A stretch of 64,000 bases of DNA, taken from Burkholderia stagnalis (GTDB lineage: Bacteria > Pseudomonadota > Gammaproteobacteria > Burkholderiales > Burkholderiaceae). Position numbers and translations under genes: made by a program. Positions 17,722 to 25,820 of the stretch are shown one piece after another; within the stretch, counting starts at the first letter, position 1; each line of letters begins with the position of its first letter. The DNA lies in assembly GCF_902830275.1 (NCBI RefSeq), contig NZ_CADESW010000013.1, positions 1 to 64,000 on the forward strand, read 5' to 3'. The notes under the pieces were generated by a model. That model ran no database searches and had not been told where the DNA came from. It was given only the letters and a program-made list of their open reading frames with translations.

Positions 17722-17774
17722 GCCAGAACGATTCAGATTCGCTAAAGGACTTTTCATCGCGCAGCGGTTATCGT
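17722..17774 (+). promoter_or_regulatory. TTCAG-repeat promoter for the DUF3331 gene
   Basis: GCCAGAACGATTCAG (17722-17736) gives two near-repeats 10 bp apart; TAAAGGACT (17743-17751) supplies the third element and AGGACT, then 17 nt to TATCGT (17769-17774). Together with the element at 17613-17665 it accounts for most of the 391-bp divergent gap 17468-17858. Confidence 0.55.
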
Positions 17775-17858
17775 CGCCCCGTGTCGGCCCACGCCGCGCT
17801 GCCGGTGCCGGACAGCGACGCGAACGGGGGGCTGCGCCACTTCCAAGGACACGCCGCC

Positions 17859-18287
17859 ATGAACGAATTCAGCCGTTGGGCGCGGATGATCACGCTGCTC
17901 GACGCATCCCCCGAGACCGGACGCGCAATGCCGCCATCGCTGCGCGACGCGAGCGGCGCGGGCTACCGCCGCCGCAACGCCGCGCCGGTGCCGTCGAGCG
18001 GCAGCACGCGCCGTCGGGCCACGGTCGTCGCCGCCGAGCGGCAGACCGGCTCGGCGGTGCTGCTGTCGTGGAGCGACGCGACGCGCTTTCGCTACGACGA
18101 ACAGCGCTGGATCAGCGCGAAGTCCCGCAAGCGCAGCTGCTGCGCGCTGAGCGGGCGGTCGATCCGGATCGGCGACGCGGTCTACAAGCCGCAGTGCCGG
18201 GGCGAGAAACTCCCGGCCAACTGCGCGGACATGATCCTCGCGACGGAAATCGACAGCCTCATCCTCCGCTTCAACCGTCAGCGGTGA
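17859..18287 (+). CDS. DUF3331-domain protein
   Basis: 142 residues from the ATG at 17859 (CAAGGA 10 bp upstream); the frame is open further upstream but those codons cross the promoter. The C-terminal ~85 residues follow the DUF3331 pattern known from Burkholderiales: 'RRATVVAAERQTGSAVLLSW', 'ATRFRYDEQRWISAKSRKRS', 'CCALSGRSIRIGDAVYKPQ', 'NCADMILATEI'. Conserved cysteines suggest a small metal-binding or structural fold. Family function unknown. Confidence 0.8.
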   Translation: MNEFSRWARMITLLDASPETGRAMPPSLRDASGAGYRRRNAAPVPSSGSTRRRATVVAAERQTGSAVLLSWSDATRFRYDEQRWISAKSRKRSCCALSGRSIRIGDAVYKPQCRGEKLPANCADMILATEIDSLILRFNRQR

Positions 18288-18322
18288 CGCTCGCCGGGCT
18301 TCGTTCACGCGCGCCCGCGGCA

Positions 18323-18964
18323 CTAGTCCTGCCAGTTCGAGCCGAGCACCCGGCCGCAGAAGTTCATGCGGCGGTAGTTCGGGTCGTACCGCTCCTGCAC
18401 GTCGTCGCCGATGCTGCCGAAGGTCGTCGCCGTGCGCTGCGCGAGGCCTTCGGCGAGCGCTTCGAGGAACAGCTCCTTGAAGCCCGCGCCGCGCGGCCAC
18501 GCGCACAGCACGGCATCGCGCTCGGCGCGCGTGACTTCGTCGAAGTGCGCGCCGAACAACTCGGTTTCGACGCCCGTGCCGAGCAGCGCCGTGAGCGGCG
18601 CCATGTGCGAATGGAGGCCGAATGCGGTATGCAGCGCGATTGCCTGCCACGCGTCGGCCGAGTCCGTCGGCGGCACGCCGTGTTCGGCGAGGAACGTGCG
18701 CGCGGCATTCGCACTGTCGATCTCGAAGCGCTGGCATGAATGCCGGTAACGCTCCGTCAGGCCGACGAGATGAAACAGCGCGGCGACGTACAGCAGGTCG
18801 GAATCGAACGCCAGCGTGCGGCGCCGGCCGATGAGCGACGCGAACAGGAACACCCGCATCGCGTGCCGGTACAGGATCTCCGGCTCCTGCGCGGCCACCG
18901 TCGCGGCCGCCGCGCATGCGAGTGCGCTGTCGGGAATCGGGATGCCGGCGACGCTTCGTCCCAT
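18323..18964 (-). CDS. HD-domain-like protein with altered HD motif
   Basis: 213 residues from the ATG at 18964. Sequence resembles small HD phosphohydrolase-like proteins of the cyanamide-hydratase-like group: 'EILYRHAMRVFLFASLIGRR' supplies the first His and 'YVAALFHLVGLTERYRHS' aligns with the canonical (L/F)HD(I/L)G site, but Asp is replaced by Leu (H-L instead of H-D). Later 'IALHTAFGLHSHM' provides more His residues. The missing metal-binding Asp makes ordinary phosphohydrolase activity doubtful. Transcription probably starts near 19160 from a repeat-type promoter. Confidence 0.7.
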   Translation of the reverse strand: MGRSVAGIPIPDSALACAAAATVAAQEPEILYRHAMRVFLFASLIGRRRTLAFDSDLLYVAALFHLVGLTERYRHSCQRFEIDSANAARTFLAEHGVPPTDSADAWQAIALHTAFGLHSHMAPLTALLGTGVETELFGAHFDEVTRAERDAVLCAWPRGAGFKELFLEALAEGLAQRTATTFGSIGDDVQERYDPNYRRMNFCGRVLGSNWQD

Positions 18965-18975
18965 CGTCGTCGTCC

Positions 18976-19077
18976 TCAGCGGGCGAACCGGGCGGCCATC
19001 GCGCGCGCGCGGCGGTCGTGCCGCGCGGCAATGCCGCTGTCGAAGGCGATCGTGTCGGCGGTTGGTGCGTCGTTCAT
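18976..19077 (-). CDS. Possible small leader ORF before the HD-like gene
   Basis: A 33-codon frame (MNDAPTADTIAFDSG... ending ARAMAARFAR) lies between the predicted promoter and the HD-like gene, its stop 11 bp before that start. There is no clear RBS for it, and it resembles nothing known. Its position suggests translational coupling at most. Confidence 0.25.
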   Translation of the reverse strand: MNDAPTADTIAFDSGIAARHDRRARAMAARFAR

Positions 19078-19162
19078 TTGGGTGGGGAGGTCCGGTGTCG
19101 GTGAAAGGAACGCCGCCGGCGCGCACCGGCGCGAGCGGGCCGTTGTGCCGTCGCTGTGCTGC

Positions 19163-19215
19163 AGTGTGCGCGGCCGTCCACCGAAAGTCCTGCGCAAAAC
19201 CTGAATCGTTCTGAA
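19163..19215 (-). promoter_or_regulatory. TTCAG-repeat promoter for the HD-like gene
   Basis: Minus strand TTCAGAACGATTCAG (19215-19201) gives two repeats 10 bp apart, then AGGACT (19191-19186), a 17-nt spacer and CACACT (19168-19163). Same geometry as the elements at 38075 and 46330. Confidence 0.55.
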
Positions 19216-19588
19216 GCGGAAGCGAAGCACCGCACGGCAGCGGCGCCGAATTGCCGGTTCACGGCTGGAATATGAATGCATGGGTAAATTCGAATATTCA
19301 TTCGTATAAAGCATGCGCGGCTGTCGCACCATTCGGCCGATTAAAATGATCTTCGGAATGAAATACCGGGAAGCGCGCCGGACGCTGAAATATTGCCCGA
19401 AAACCCGGCAGACCCGCGTCAACGCAGGGCATGTCCGGATTGCCGCACTGCGTCATTTCAATAAATTTGATCAGTGGGTTCTGAATATTTAAAGCATGGA
19501 AACGTGCATAAGACGTAGCATCGATAGCCTGACCGGCGGCATGCCGCGCCTGCCGCCGTTGACTCATTTCAGGAAAGACCGAATCGCC
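19216..19588. other. AT-rich gene-free stretch before the long winged-helix/NB-ARC gene
   Basis: About 370 bp noticeably richer in A/T than its surroundings, especially 19265-19500 (for example TGAATGCATGGGTAAATTCG and TTCAATAAATTTGATCAG). It should contain the promoter of the regulator at 19589, but I see no repeat-type element or coding frame. An open frame reaches back to 19496 without an RBS. Confidence 0.5.
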
Positions 19589-22222
19589 ATGATCCACATT
19601 GGAGCACTTCAAGTCTTTCTCGATAGACGTGAAATCCGCGCGAACGGCGAGCCGTTGCGGATCGGCAGCCGAGCCTTCGACATTCTCGAGCTGCTGATCC
19701 ACGCGAATGGCGCGCTGGTATCGAAGGACGACATCATGCAGCGCGTGTGGCCGCGCACGGTGGTCGAGGAAAACAACCTGCAGGTGCATATCGCCGCGCT
19801 GCGCAAGGCGCTTGCCGACGATCGCGACCTGATCGTGACCGTCCCGGGCCGCGGCTATCGGCTCGCGCTCCGCCGCGACGACGATGCGCCGCGCGGGCCG
19901 GACGAACCACCGCCGCCGCCGCCGCCGCGCGACGCGCTGCCGCGGTGCGCCGTCGCGTCGTCCGCGCTCATTGGCCGGGAGCAGACGATCGCGGAAGTGA
20001 TCGCCGCGCTCGATGCCGCGAGCGTCGTGACGCTGGTCGGCGCGGGCGGCATCGGCAAGACCCGCGTCGCGGTGGAGGTGGCGACGCAGGTCGCCGCCCG
20101 CTTCGCCGACGGCGTCGCATTCGTGCCGCTGGCGGCCGTGTCGGACCCGCGTTTCGTGCCCGATGCGCTCGCCGCCGCGCTCGGCATCGACGAGCCGACG
20201 GGGCCGGCCACGCTCGACGCCCTCGTCGCCCACCTCGCCGATCGCCGGATGCTGCTCGTGCTCGACAACTGCGAGCACGTGATCGATGCGGTCGCGCAGC
20301 TCGCCGGCGCGCTCGCGGACGCCCACCTGGACCTGCGCATCCTCGCGACGAGCCGCGAGGCGCTGCGCATTCGCGGCGAATGGTTGCGCCCGGTGCCGCC
20401 GCTGAACGTGCCCGGCGAAGCCGACGGTTGCGACGCGATCCTGGCGACGAGCGCGGTGCAGTTGTTCATCGCCCGCGCGCGTGCCGCCGACCAGGGCTTT
20501 CCGCTCGATACGCGCGGCGTGCTGCTGATTTCGGCGATCTGCCGGCGCCTCGACGGCCTGCCGCTCGCGATCGAGCTGGCGGCGGCCCGTGCGGCGCTGT
20601 TGGGCGTCGACGTGCTGGCGACGCATCTCGACGACCACTTCCGGCTGCTGACGGGCGGCTTCCGGACCGCGCTGCCGCGCCACCAGACGCTGCAGGCGAT
20701 GTACGACTGGAGCTACCGGCTGCTCGACGAGCACGAGCGCATGCTGCTGCGCTGGCTTGGCGTGTTCCGCGACAGCTTCTCGCTCGAGGCGGTCGAGCAC
20801 GTCGTCGAAGGCGGTGTGCTGTCGGGCACGGCGATCCTCGATGCGGTGGCCGGCCTGGTCGCGAAATCGCTGCTGATCCGCGAGGACGCGCGCGGCGCGC
20901 CGCGTTACCGGCTGCTCGCGACGACGCGTGCCTATGCGCTCCGGCAACTCGAGAACAACGGCGAATGCAAGGCCGCGGCGCTCGCGCATGCGCGTTTCTT
21001 CCACACGCTGTTCATGCAGGCGCCGGCGGGCCGATTCGACGCGCGGGCGGCCACCTGGCTCGAGGCTGTCCGGCACGAGCTCGGCAACCTGCGCGCCGCG
21101 CTCGACTGGGCCTTCTCGCCGAGCGGCGACAAGACGGTCGGCATCGCGCTGGCGGCGGTCGCGGTGCCGTGCCTGTTCGACCTGTCGCTCGTCGACGAAT
21201 GCTGCGAGCGGGCGCGCGTCGCGCTGGCCGCGGCGCGCGATCCGGACGTCGGGCCGGTGTCCGACGACACGCGGATGCGCCTGCTCGCCGCGTTTGCGGT
21301 CGCGCTGGCCTATACGGCGAACGCGACGCAGGCCGTGCACGCGGCCTGGTCGGAGGTACATGGGCTTGCCGTCGCGGCGGGGAACGCCGAATACGAGCTG
21401 CGCGCGCTGTGGGGCCGATGGAGCGCGAGCCAGCAGGCCGGCGATGCGCGCGACGCATTGCGGTGGGCGCGCCGTCTGCGCACCCGGGCGCACGGAAGCG
21501 AACGTGGGTCGGCGAAGGTGCTCGCGTTACATGCCGAGGCAAGCGCGCTTCACTATGCGGGCGAGCAGGAAGCCGCGCACCGCAGGCTCGAGCAGATGCT
21601 GAGCGTGTGCGCGTACGGCGAACGGCGCTGGCACGAGGCCGGCCTGCACCCCGAGCACGGGATCGTCGCGCAGGCGATGTTCGCCCGCGTGCAGTGGGCG
21701 CTCGGCGCGCCGGACGACGCGCTGCGCAGCGCGACGCAGGCGTTCGACCTCGCAAGGGATTACGCGCCCGACACCGTGATCGGCAACGTGCTGGCCGAGG
21801 GGCTGATCCCGGTCGCGCTGCTCGCCGGCGCGTTCGACGTGGCCGAGCGGGGCATTGCCGCGCTGCGCGCGTGCGCGAGCCGCGCGGGCTTTCGCGTATG
21901 GCTGGCCTGCTGCGATTGCTACGACGAATGCGTGAAGGCCGCGACCGGCGCGGGTGCGTCGCGGGCGGCGCCGTTCCGTGCCGCGCTCGACGCGTTGTCG
22001 GAAACGGGCTATGGCGCGCCGCGGACGTTCCTGCTTGCGCAATACGCGCGCTGCATCGCCGCCGACGGTCGCGCGGAGGAAGCGAAGGCCGTGCTCGACG
22101 CCGCGTTGCAGCGCTGCGAAGAAACGGGCGAACGCTGGCTCGTCGCGGAACTCATGCGGCTCGGCGGCACGCTTGCCGGCATCGAGCGGCCGGCCGCCGC
22201 CGCGCACGGTGTGGCGACCTGA
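19589..22222 (+). CDS. Winged-helix / NB-ARC / TPR-like regulator (long form)
   Basis: 877 residues. Winged-helix N-terminus (~1-95; 'LRIGSRAFDILELLIHANGA', 'EENNLQVHIAALRKALADD', 'VTVPGRGYRLAL'), a proline-rich linker (nine prolines near residue 110), an NB-ARC ATPase (P-loop 'TLVGAGGIGKTRVAVEVATQ' ~147-166, 'MLLVLDNCEHVID', 'ILATSREALRIRGEWL', 'GLPLAIELAAARAALLG', 'YDWSYRLLDEHER') and a ~400-residue helical C-terminus that looks TPR-like. The full STAND architecture predicts a nucleotide-gated transcription factor sensing an unknown ligand through its C-terminus. Start at 19589 chosen by alignment with its two paralogues here. Confidence 0.85.
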   Translation: MIHIGALQVFLDRREIRANGEPLRIGSRAFDILELLIHANGALVSKDDIMQRVWPRTVVEENNLQVHIAALRKALADDRDLIVTVPGRGYRLALRRDDDAPRGPDEPPPPPPPRDALPRCAVASSALIGREQTIAEVIAALDAASVVTLVGAGGIGKTRVAVEVATQVAARFADGVAFVPLAAVSDPRFVPDALAAALGIDEPTGPATLDALVAHLADRRMLLVLDNCEHVIDAVAQLAGALADAHLDLRILATSREALRIRGEWLRPVPPLNVPGEADGCDAILATSAVQLFIARARAADQGFPLDTRGVLLISAICRRLDGLPLAIELAAARAALLGVDVLATHLDDHFRLLTGGFRTALPRHQTLQAMYDWSYRLLDEHERMLLRWLGVFRDSFSLEAVEHVVEGGVLSGTAILDAVAGLVAKSLLIREDARGAPRYRLLATTRAYALRQLENNGECKAAALAHARFFHTLFMQAPAGRFDARAATWLEAVRHELGNLRAALDWAFSPSGDKTVGIALAAVAVPCLFDLSLVDECCERARVALAAARDPDVGPVSDDTRMRLLAAFAVALAYTANATQAVHAAWSEVHGLAVAAGNAEYELRALWGRWSASQQAGDARDALRWARRLRTRAHGSERGSAKVLALHAEASALHYAGEQEAAHRRLEQMLSVCAYGERRWHEAGLHPEHGIVAQAMFARVQWALGAPDDALRSATQAFDLARDYAPDTVIGNVLAEGLIPVALLAGAFDVAERGIAALRACASRAGFRVWLACCDCYDECVKAATGAGASRAAPFRAALDALSETGYGAPRTFLLAQYARCIAADGRAEEAKAVLDAALQRCEETGERWLVAELMRLGGTLAGIERPAAAAHGVAT

Positions 22223-22234
22223 CGGCCGTTTCGA

Positions 22235-23143
22235 TCAGAGGCTTTGGGTGAACCGCTCGATCAGGTCCGGGCGGTCGAACTGCTCGATCCACCAGCCCAG
22301 CGCGCGGCCGACCTCGTCGTCGCGCCACGCGAGGAAGCATTGCGTGACGTCCCGCATCCCGGTGACCGTGCGGGCGACGAGCTTGCCGTCGGCGATCTCG
22401 CGATCGGCGATGCACGCCGGCAGCGCGCCGACGCCGAGGCCTTCGCATTGCGCGGCGACCTTGGCGGCGAGGCTCGACACGGCGAGCACCTGCTGGCCGG
22501 GCTCGACGTCGATCGACCACGGCGCCAGCTCGCGCGACGTATCGCTGATGACGATGCGCCGATGGCGCGCGACGTCGGCCATCGTCAGCGGTTCCGGCTC
22601 GGCCGCGAGCGGGTGGTGCGGCGCGATCGCGAAGATGTGGCGCATCTCGCCGATCGGGCGCGTGACGATGTTCGCGAGCGCCGGCGGCTCGCCGGGCGCG
22701 CCGACGATCAGGTCGGCGCGGCGGGTGATCAGCGCGTCCCAGGAACCGCCGAGCACTTCGGTCGACAGGCGCAGGCGCGTGTCCATCTGCAGCTTGTCGA
22801 ACGCATGGACGTACGGCCACAGCGCCGCGAACGGCATGATCTCGTCGATGCAGATGCGCAGTTCCGCTTCCCATCCCGACTGGATCCGCTGCGCTCGCAT
22901 TTCGAGCTGGCCCGCGGCGAACAGCAGCCGCCGGCCTTCGTCGACGACCACGCGGCCTGCCTGCGTGAGCTTTGCCCGGCGGCCGCTGCGATCGAACAGC
23001 ACCACGCCGAGATCGCTTTCGAGCTTCTGGACGAGATAGGTCAGCGCCGACGGGACGCGGTGCAGCAACTCGGCCGCTTCGGCGAACGTGCCGGTGCGGT
23101 CGATCGCGTCCAGTGCTTCGAGCGCTTCGAAGGAAAGCTTCAT
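22235..23143 (-). CDS. LysR-family regulator (YhaJ-like)
   Basis: 302 residues from the ATG at 23143. N-terminal HTH: 'LSFEALEALDAIDRTGTFAE', 'AAELLHRVPSALTYLVQKLE'. The opening and the effector-domain pattern ('ALWPYVHAFDKLQMDTRLRL', 'DLIVGAPGEPPALANIVTRP') closely resemble the YhaJ group of LysR regulators. It converges on the long winged-helix regulator with a 12-bp gap. No obvious divergent partner gene, since upstream is a gene remnant. Confidence 0.85.
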   Translation of the reverse strand: MKLSFEALEALDAIDRTGTFAEAAELLHRVPSALTYLVQKLESDLGVVLFDRSGRRAKLTQAGRVVVDEGRRLLFAAGQLEMRAQRIQSGWEAELRICIDEIMPFAALWPYVHAFDKLQMDTRLRLSTEVLGGSWDALITRRADLIVGAPGEPPALANIVTRPIGEMRHIFAIAPHHPLAAEPEPLTMADVARHRRIVISDTSRELAPWSIDVEPGQQVLAVSSLAAKVAAQCEGLGVGALPACIADREIADGKLVARTVTGMRDVTQCFLAWRDDEVGRALGWWIEQFDRPDLIERFTQSL

Positions 23144-23452
23144 CTGGGAATTTCCGTGGAGAAAACGATGCACGCCCGAGCAGCCGGGCGTCAGGGATGC
23201 ATGCTAACGCCCGATTGGGGCGGCGTACATACCGTCTGGAAAAATTCAGATGTGCCATGGGTGGCGTATGCGTGGCGCGGGCGGGCGTCAGGCCCGCCTC
23301 ACGGGCGTGGTGGCGAACGGCGGAATTCCCGGTAGAAGTCCGGTTTGCCCGGAACGATTTCGCATGAACCATTCTCCGGCGGGGGGCGCTGATCACCGGT
23401 ATCCAGGCGAGTGACCCGCGAACCGGACCGCGCGGCGACGAAGCGTGATGGC
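23144..23452. other. Gene-free stretch beside a gene remnant
   Basis: 309 bp between the LysR start and the end of the truncated amidohydrolase. It should hold the LysR promoter; a single TTCAG (near 23232) is present without repeats. No coding frame, RNA gene or terminator recognised. Confidence 0.5.
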
Positions 23453-24028
23453 CTAGCTGTTTTCCGTCGGCGAAGCCGCGTAAACCCTGCGCCCGCTGAC
23501 CCATGTCTCCAGCACATGAATATTGCGCAGTTGATAAGGATTGCTCGGTTTACCCTGAAGCGGATTTTGGTCCAGAATCACGAGGTCAGCCTGCTTGCCT
23601 TCCTTCAGTGAGCCGATCTGCTCGTCCAGATGGCATTGCCACGCAGCGTCGATGGTCACCGCGCGTAGCGCTTCGGGCACGGTCAGGCATTCCGCCTCGT
23701 TCAACACACCGAGCTCCGGATCGGCTTCCATCACCCGTCCTATTGCCTGGTCCATATAGCGCAGCGGCCCCAGCGGAGAGACGAAGCGGTCGCTGTGCAG
23801 GCTGATGCGAAGACCCTCGCGCAGCGCCGACTTGCATCGGTCGAGCTTCTGAGCACGTTCTTCGCCCAGGATGATGCTCCGGAAAGCGCGCCCCCAGTAG
23901 CCGACATGGCCGATCAGGAAACTGGGAGAGACGTTCAGCCGCTTCATGGCTCGGAGATCGTCGTCGTCAAGGAGCGACGCATGCTCGATCCGATGGCGCA
24001 GGTCCACGGGCTTCTTGCATGAGCTTCG
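23453..24028 (-). pseudogene. 3' remnant of an amidohydrolase gene
   Basis: The C-terminal ~190 residues of an amidohydrolase_3/YtcJ-like enzyme are recognisable: 'DLRHRIEHASLLDDDDLRAM', 'RISLHSDRFVSPLGPLRYMD', 'ALRAVTIDAAWQCHLDEQIG', 'GSLKEGKQADLVILDQNP'. The N-terminal two thirds with the HxH metal site are absent: upstream of ~24028 the frame becomes proline/arginine-rich non-homologous sequence up to a chance start at 24229. Same strand as, and just downstream of, the pabB-like gene. Interpreted as a truncated, inactive copy. Confidence 0.72.
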
Positions 24029-24119
24029 CTCACGATGGTGCCCAAACCCCCCCGGTCTGGCGACCGGCATCATCGGGCGCTGAATGCGCATGGTCGATTG
24101 CCGAAGCGTGCCGGGCGTT

Positions 24120-25262
24120 TCACGCCCACCCTTCGTCGCAGACGTTGCCGAGTACCCGGGATTTCCATTGGCATTCGCTCCATTCGAGATCCGCTTCGGA
24201 GTCGAGTACCACGCCGCCGCCGCCCCCATACACGCCGGCGCCGCCTTTTTCCAGCACGAGTGTCCGGATGGCGACGTTCAGCGAGAAGTCCCCATTGGGT
24301 GCCATCCACCCGATGCTCCCGCAGTAGAGGCCTCTGTCTTCGCGCTCGAGCTGCCGGATGTAGCGCATCGCTGCGATTTTCGGTGCTCCGATGACCGAGC
24401 CGCACGGGAAGAGCGCGCGGAGTATCTCGAAGAAGGATGCCTGTCCGATATCGGCCTTGATCGTGGAGGTCAGGGTCCAAATCGACGGATAGCACTCGAG
24501 ATCGAACAGCTTCTCCACTTTGACGGAGCCGGTGCGGGCGATCTTTCCCATGTCGTTACGCAACAGGTCGACGATCATGGCATTCTCGGCCCGGTCTTTC
24601 GTGCTGGCCTGCAGAGTGCGAGCGGATATCAGGTCTTGTTCCGGATTCCGGTGCCGAGGAGACGTGCCTTTCATCGGGCGGCTCGTCAGGATGCTTCCCG
24701 ATCTGGACAGGAACAGCTCCGGCGAAAATGACAGCACCTGCGATTCACCGTCGTCGATAAATGCCGCATGCGCTACCGGGTGGCGATTTATGATTTCCCT
24801 GTACAGAAGTTCGGGGCTGCCCTCTATTTCTACGTCGATCGGAAAAGTGAGATTGATCTGATAGACGTCGCCGTTCTCCAGCCAATGCTTGATGTCGGAT
24901 ATCTTCTTTCGGTATTCTCCGAGGCCGATTCTTGGGGCAGCGTTGACGATGCGGCCGGATTGCGGACGAGACGGGGATTCCCATGCCGGTTCGTGCGCGG
25001 CACGTTCGAAGACGAGTGCGGTCATGCGGGGCACATCGCCCTTCGTCGAGCGAGTGCCTTCGTCCATGAGCGCCGGCTCGAGCCATGCGCCGAGGGAATA
25101 GCCGAGTTGAAGGGCGACCCAACGCCCTTCTTTTCGGGCGTTTTCGATTTCAGCCATTGCCGACGGCAACTCAGCGGCCGTCCTTACTTCAATTTTTCTG
25201 ATAAGTCCATATAGCGCGAGCGCTTCTTTCTGGATTGCATTCTCGAATCGGCAGACTGTCAT
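24120..25262 (-). CDS. pabB: PabB-like aminodeoxychorismate synthase component I
   Basis: 380 residues, ATG at 25262 with GGAG upstream. Chorismate-binding domain: 'GDVYQINLTFPIDVEIEGSP', 'LSFSPELFLSR', 'LTSRPMKGTSPRHRNPEQD', 'DRAENAMIVDLLRNDMGKIA', 'ALFPCGSVIGAPKIAAMRYI', 'FSLNVAIRTLV'. The PMKGT motif with Lys marks PabB rather than anthranilate synthase (which has PIAGT). Role: 4-amino-4-deoxychorismate from chorismate with a glutamine amidotransferase partner; no partner or lyase (pabC) is fused or adjacent. Base composition is clearly less GC-rich than the neighbours, suggesting acquisition by transfer. Could be a second copy tied to an aminobenzoate-derived metabolite rather than folate (inference). 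Confidence 0.82.
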   Translation of the reverse strand: MTVCRFENAIQKEALALYGLIRKIEVRTAAELPSAMAEIENARKEGRWVALQLGYSLGAWLEPALMDEGTRSTKGDVPRMTALVFERAAHEPAWESPSRPQSGRIVNAAPRIGLGEYRKKISDIKHWLENGDVYQINLTFPIDVEIEGSPELLYREIINRHPVAHAAFIDDGESQVLSFSPELFLSRSGSILTSRPMKGTSPRHRNPEQDLISARTLQASTKDRAENAMIVDLLRNDMGKIARTGSVKVEKLFDLECYPSIWTLTSTIKADIGQASFFEILRALFPCGSVIGAPKIAAMRYIRQLEREDRGLYCGSIGWMAPNGDFSLNVAIRTLVLEKGGAGVYGGGGGVVLDSEADLEWSECQWKSRVLGNVCDEGWA

Positions 25263-25328
25263 CGGGCACTCCGTGCAACGCGTGCATCGTCCTTTGAGCG
25301 ACGTGTCGCGGAAGTGACGATCGATCTG

Positions 25329-25344
25329 CTCGATTCAAATCGAG
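25329..25344. promoter_or_regulatory. 16-bp palindrome upstream of the pabB-like gene
   Basis: CTCGATT-CA-AATCGAG is a perfect 7+7 palindrome 67 bp upstream of the start codon; it has the size of a dimeric repressor site. No cognate regulator can be assigned. Confidence 0.4.
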
Positions 25345-25623
25345 ACGTGACGGGAGTGAAGGGGGAGGTCTCGGGCATCCAAGGCTGGCTGGCACGCCGC
25401 AGGGCCGGGCAAACCTTCGGCCAACGCGTCAGCAAGGGATGGGGCGATGCGTGAAGGGGGGCAGGCATATCCTGGGCGTCAGTTATTTGAAATGGAAATG
25501 AGCCCAGGCGCGCGGCAAGTCGGACAATGTCGCGCTTCCCGATAGTGTTCTATCTCGTGGCGCCAGTCACGCGACGAGCGGATTCTCTCATATTTGTTCC
25601 GGGCTTTGCGGTTCGCCCGGCGC

Positions 25624-25820
25624 GGATCGCCGACATCGTCGGCGAGATTGCCGCCGCGTCTGACGAACAGCGCCGAGGCATCGAGCAAGTCGACCAGACC
25701 ATCGTGCAAATGGGTCAGGCCGCGCAACAGAATGCCGCGCTCGCGAACATGCCGCGGTGGCCGCGCAGTCGCTGGGGGAACAGGCGACGCAATGTTCGAG
25801 AATCGTTGACCGCATGCGCT
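25624..25820 (+). pseudogene. Frameshifted 3' fragment of a chemoreceptor gene
   Basis: The plus strand encodes 'RIADIVGEIAAASDEQRRGI' followed by 'EQVDQTIVQMGQAAQQNAAL', the hairpin-adjacent signalling segment of Burkholderia methyl-accepting chemotaxis proteins. Near 25745 one base is missing: the expected continuation 'EHAAVAAQSLGEQATQ' resumes in the next frame. No sensor, membrane or HAMP part is present upstream. A decayed remnant abutting the 3' end of the MFS gene. Confidence 0.75.

Noticed and set aside
19567..19594. TTCAGGA just before the long winged-helix/NB-ARC gene
   Set aside because: The matching hexamer would fall inside the coding region and there are no upstream repeats.
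24029..24229. N-terminal extension of the truncated amidohydrolase to a full start codon
   Set aside because: The 65-odd residues before 'CKKPVDLRHRIEHASL' have no similarity to the family and reach into the pabB-like gene, so the start is fortuitous.
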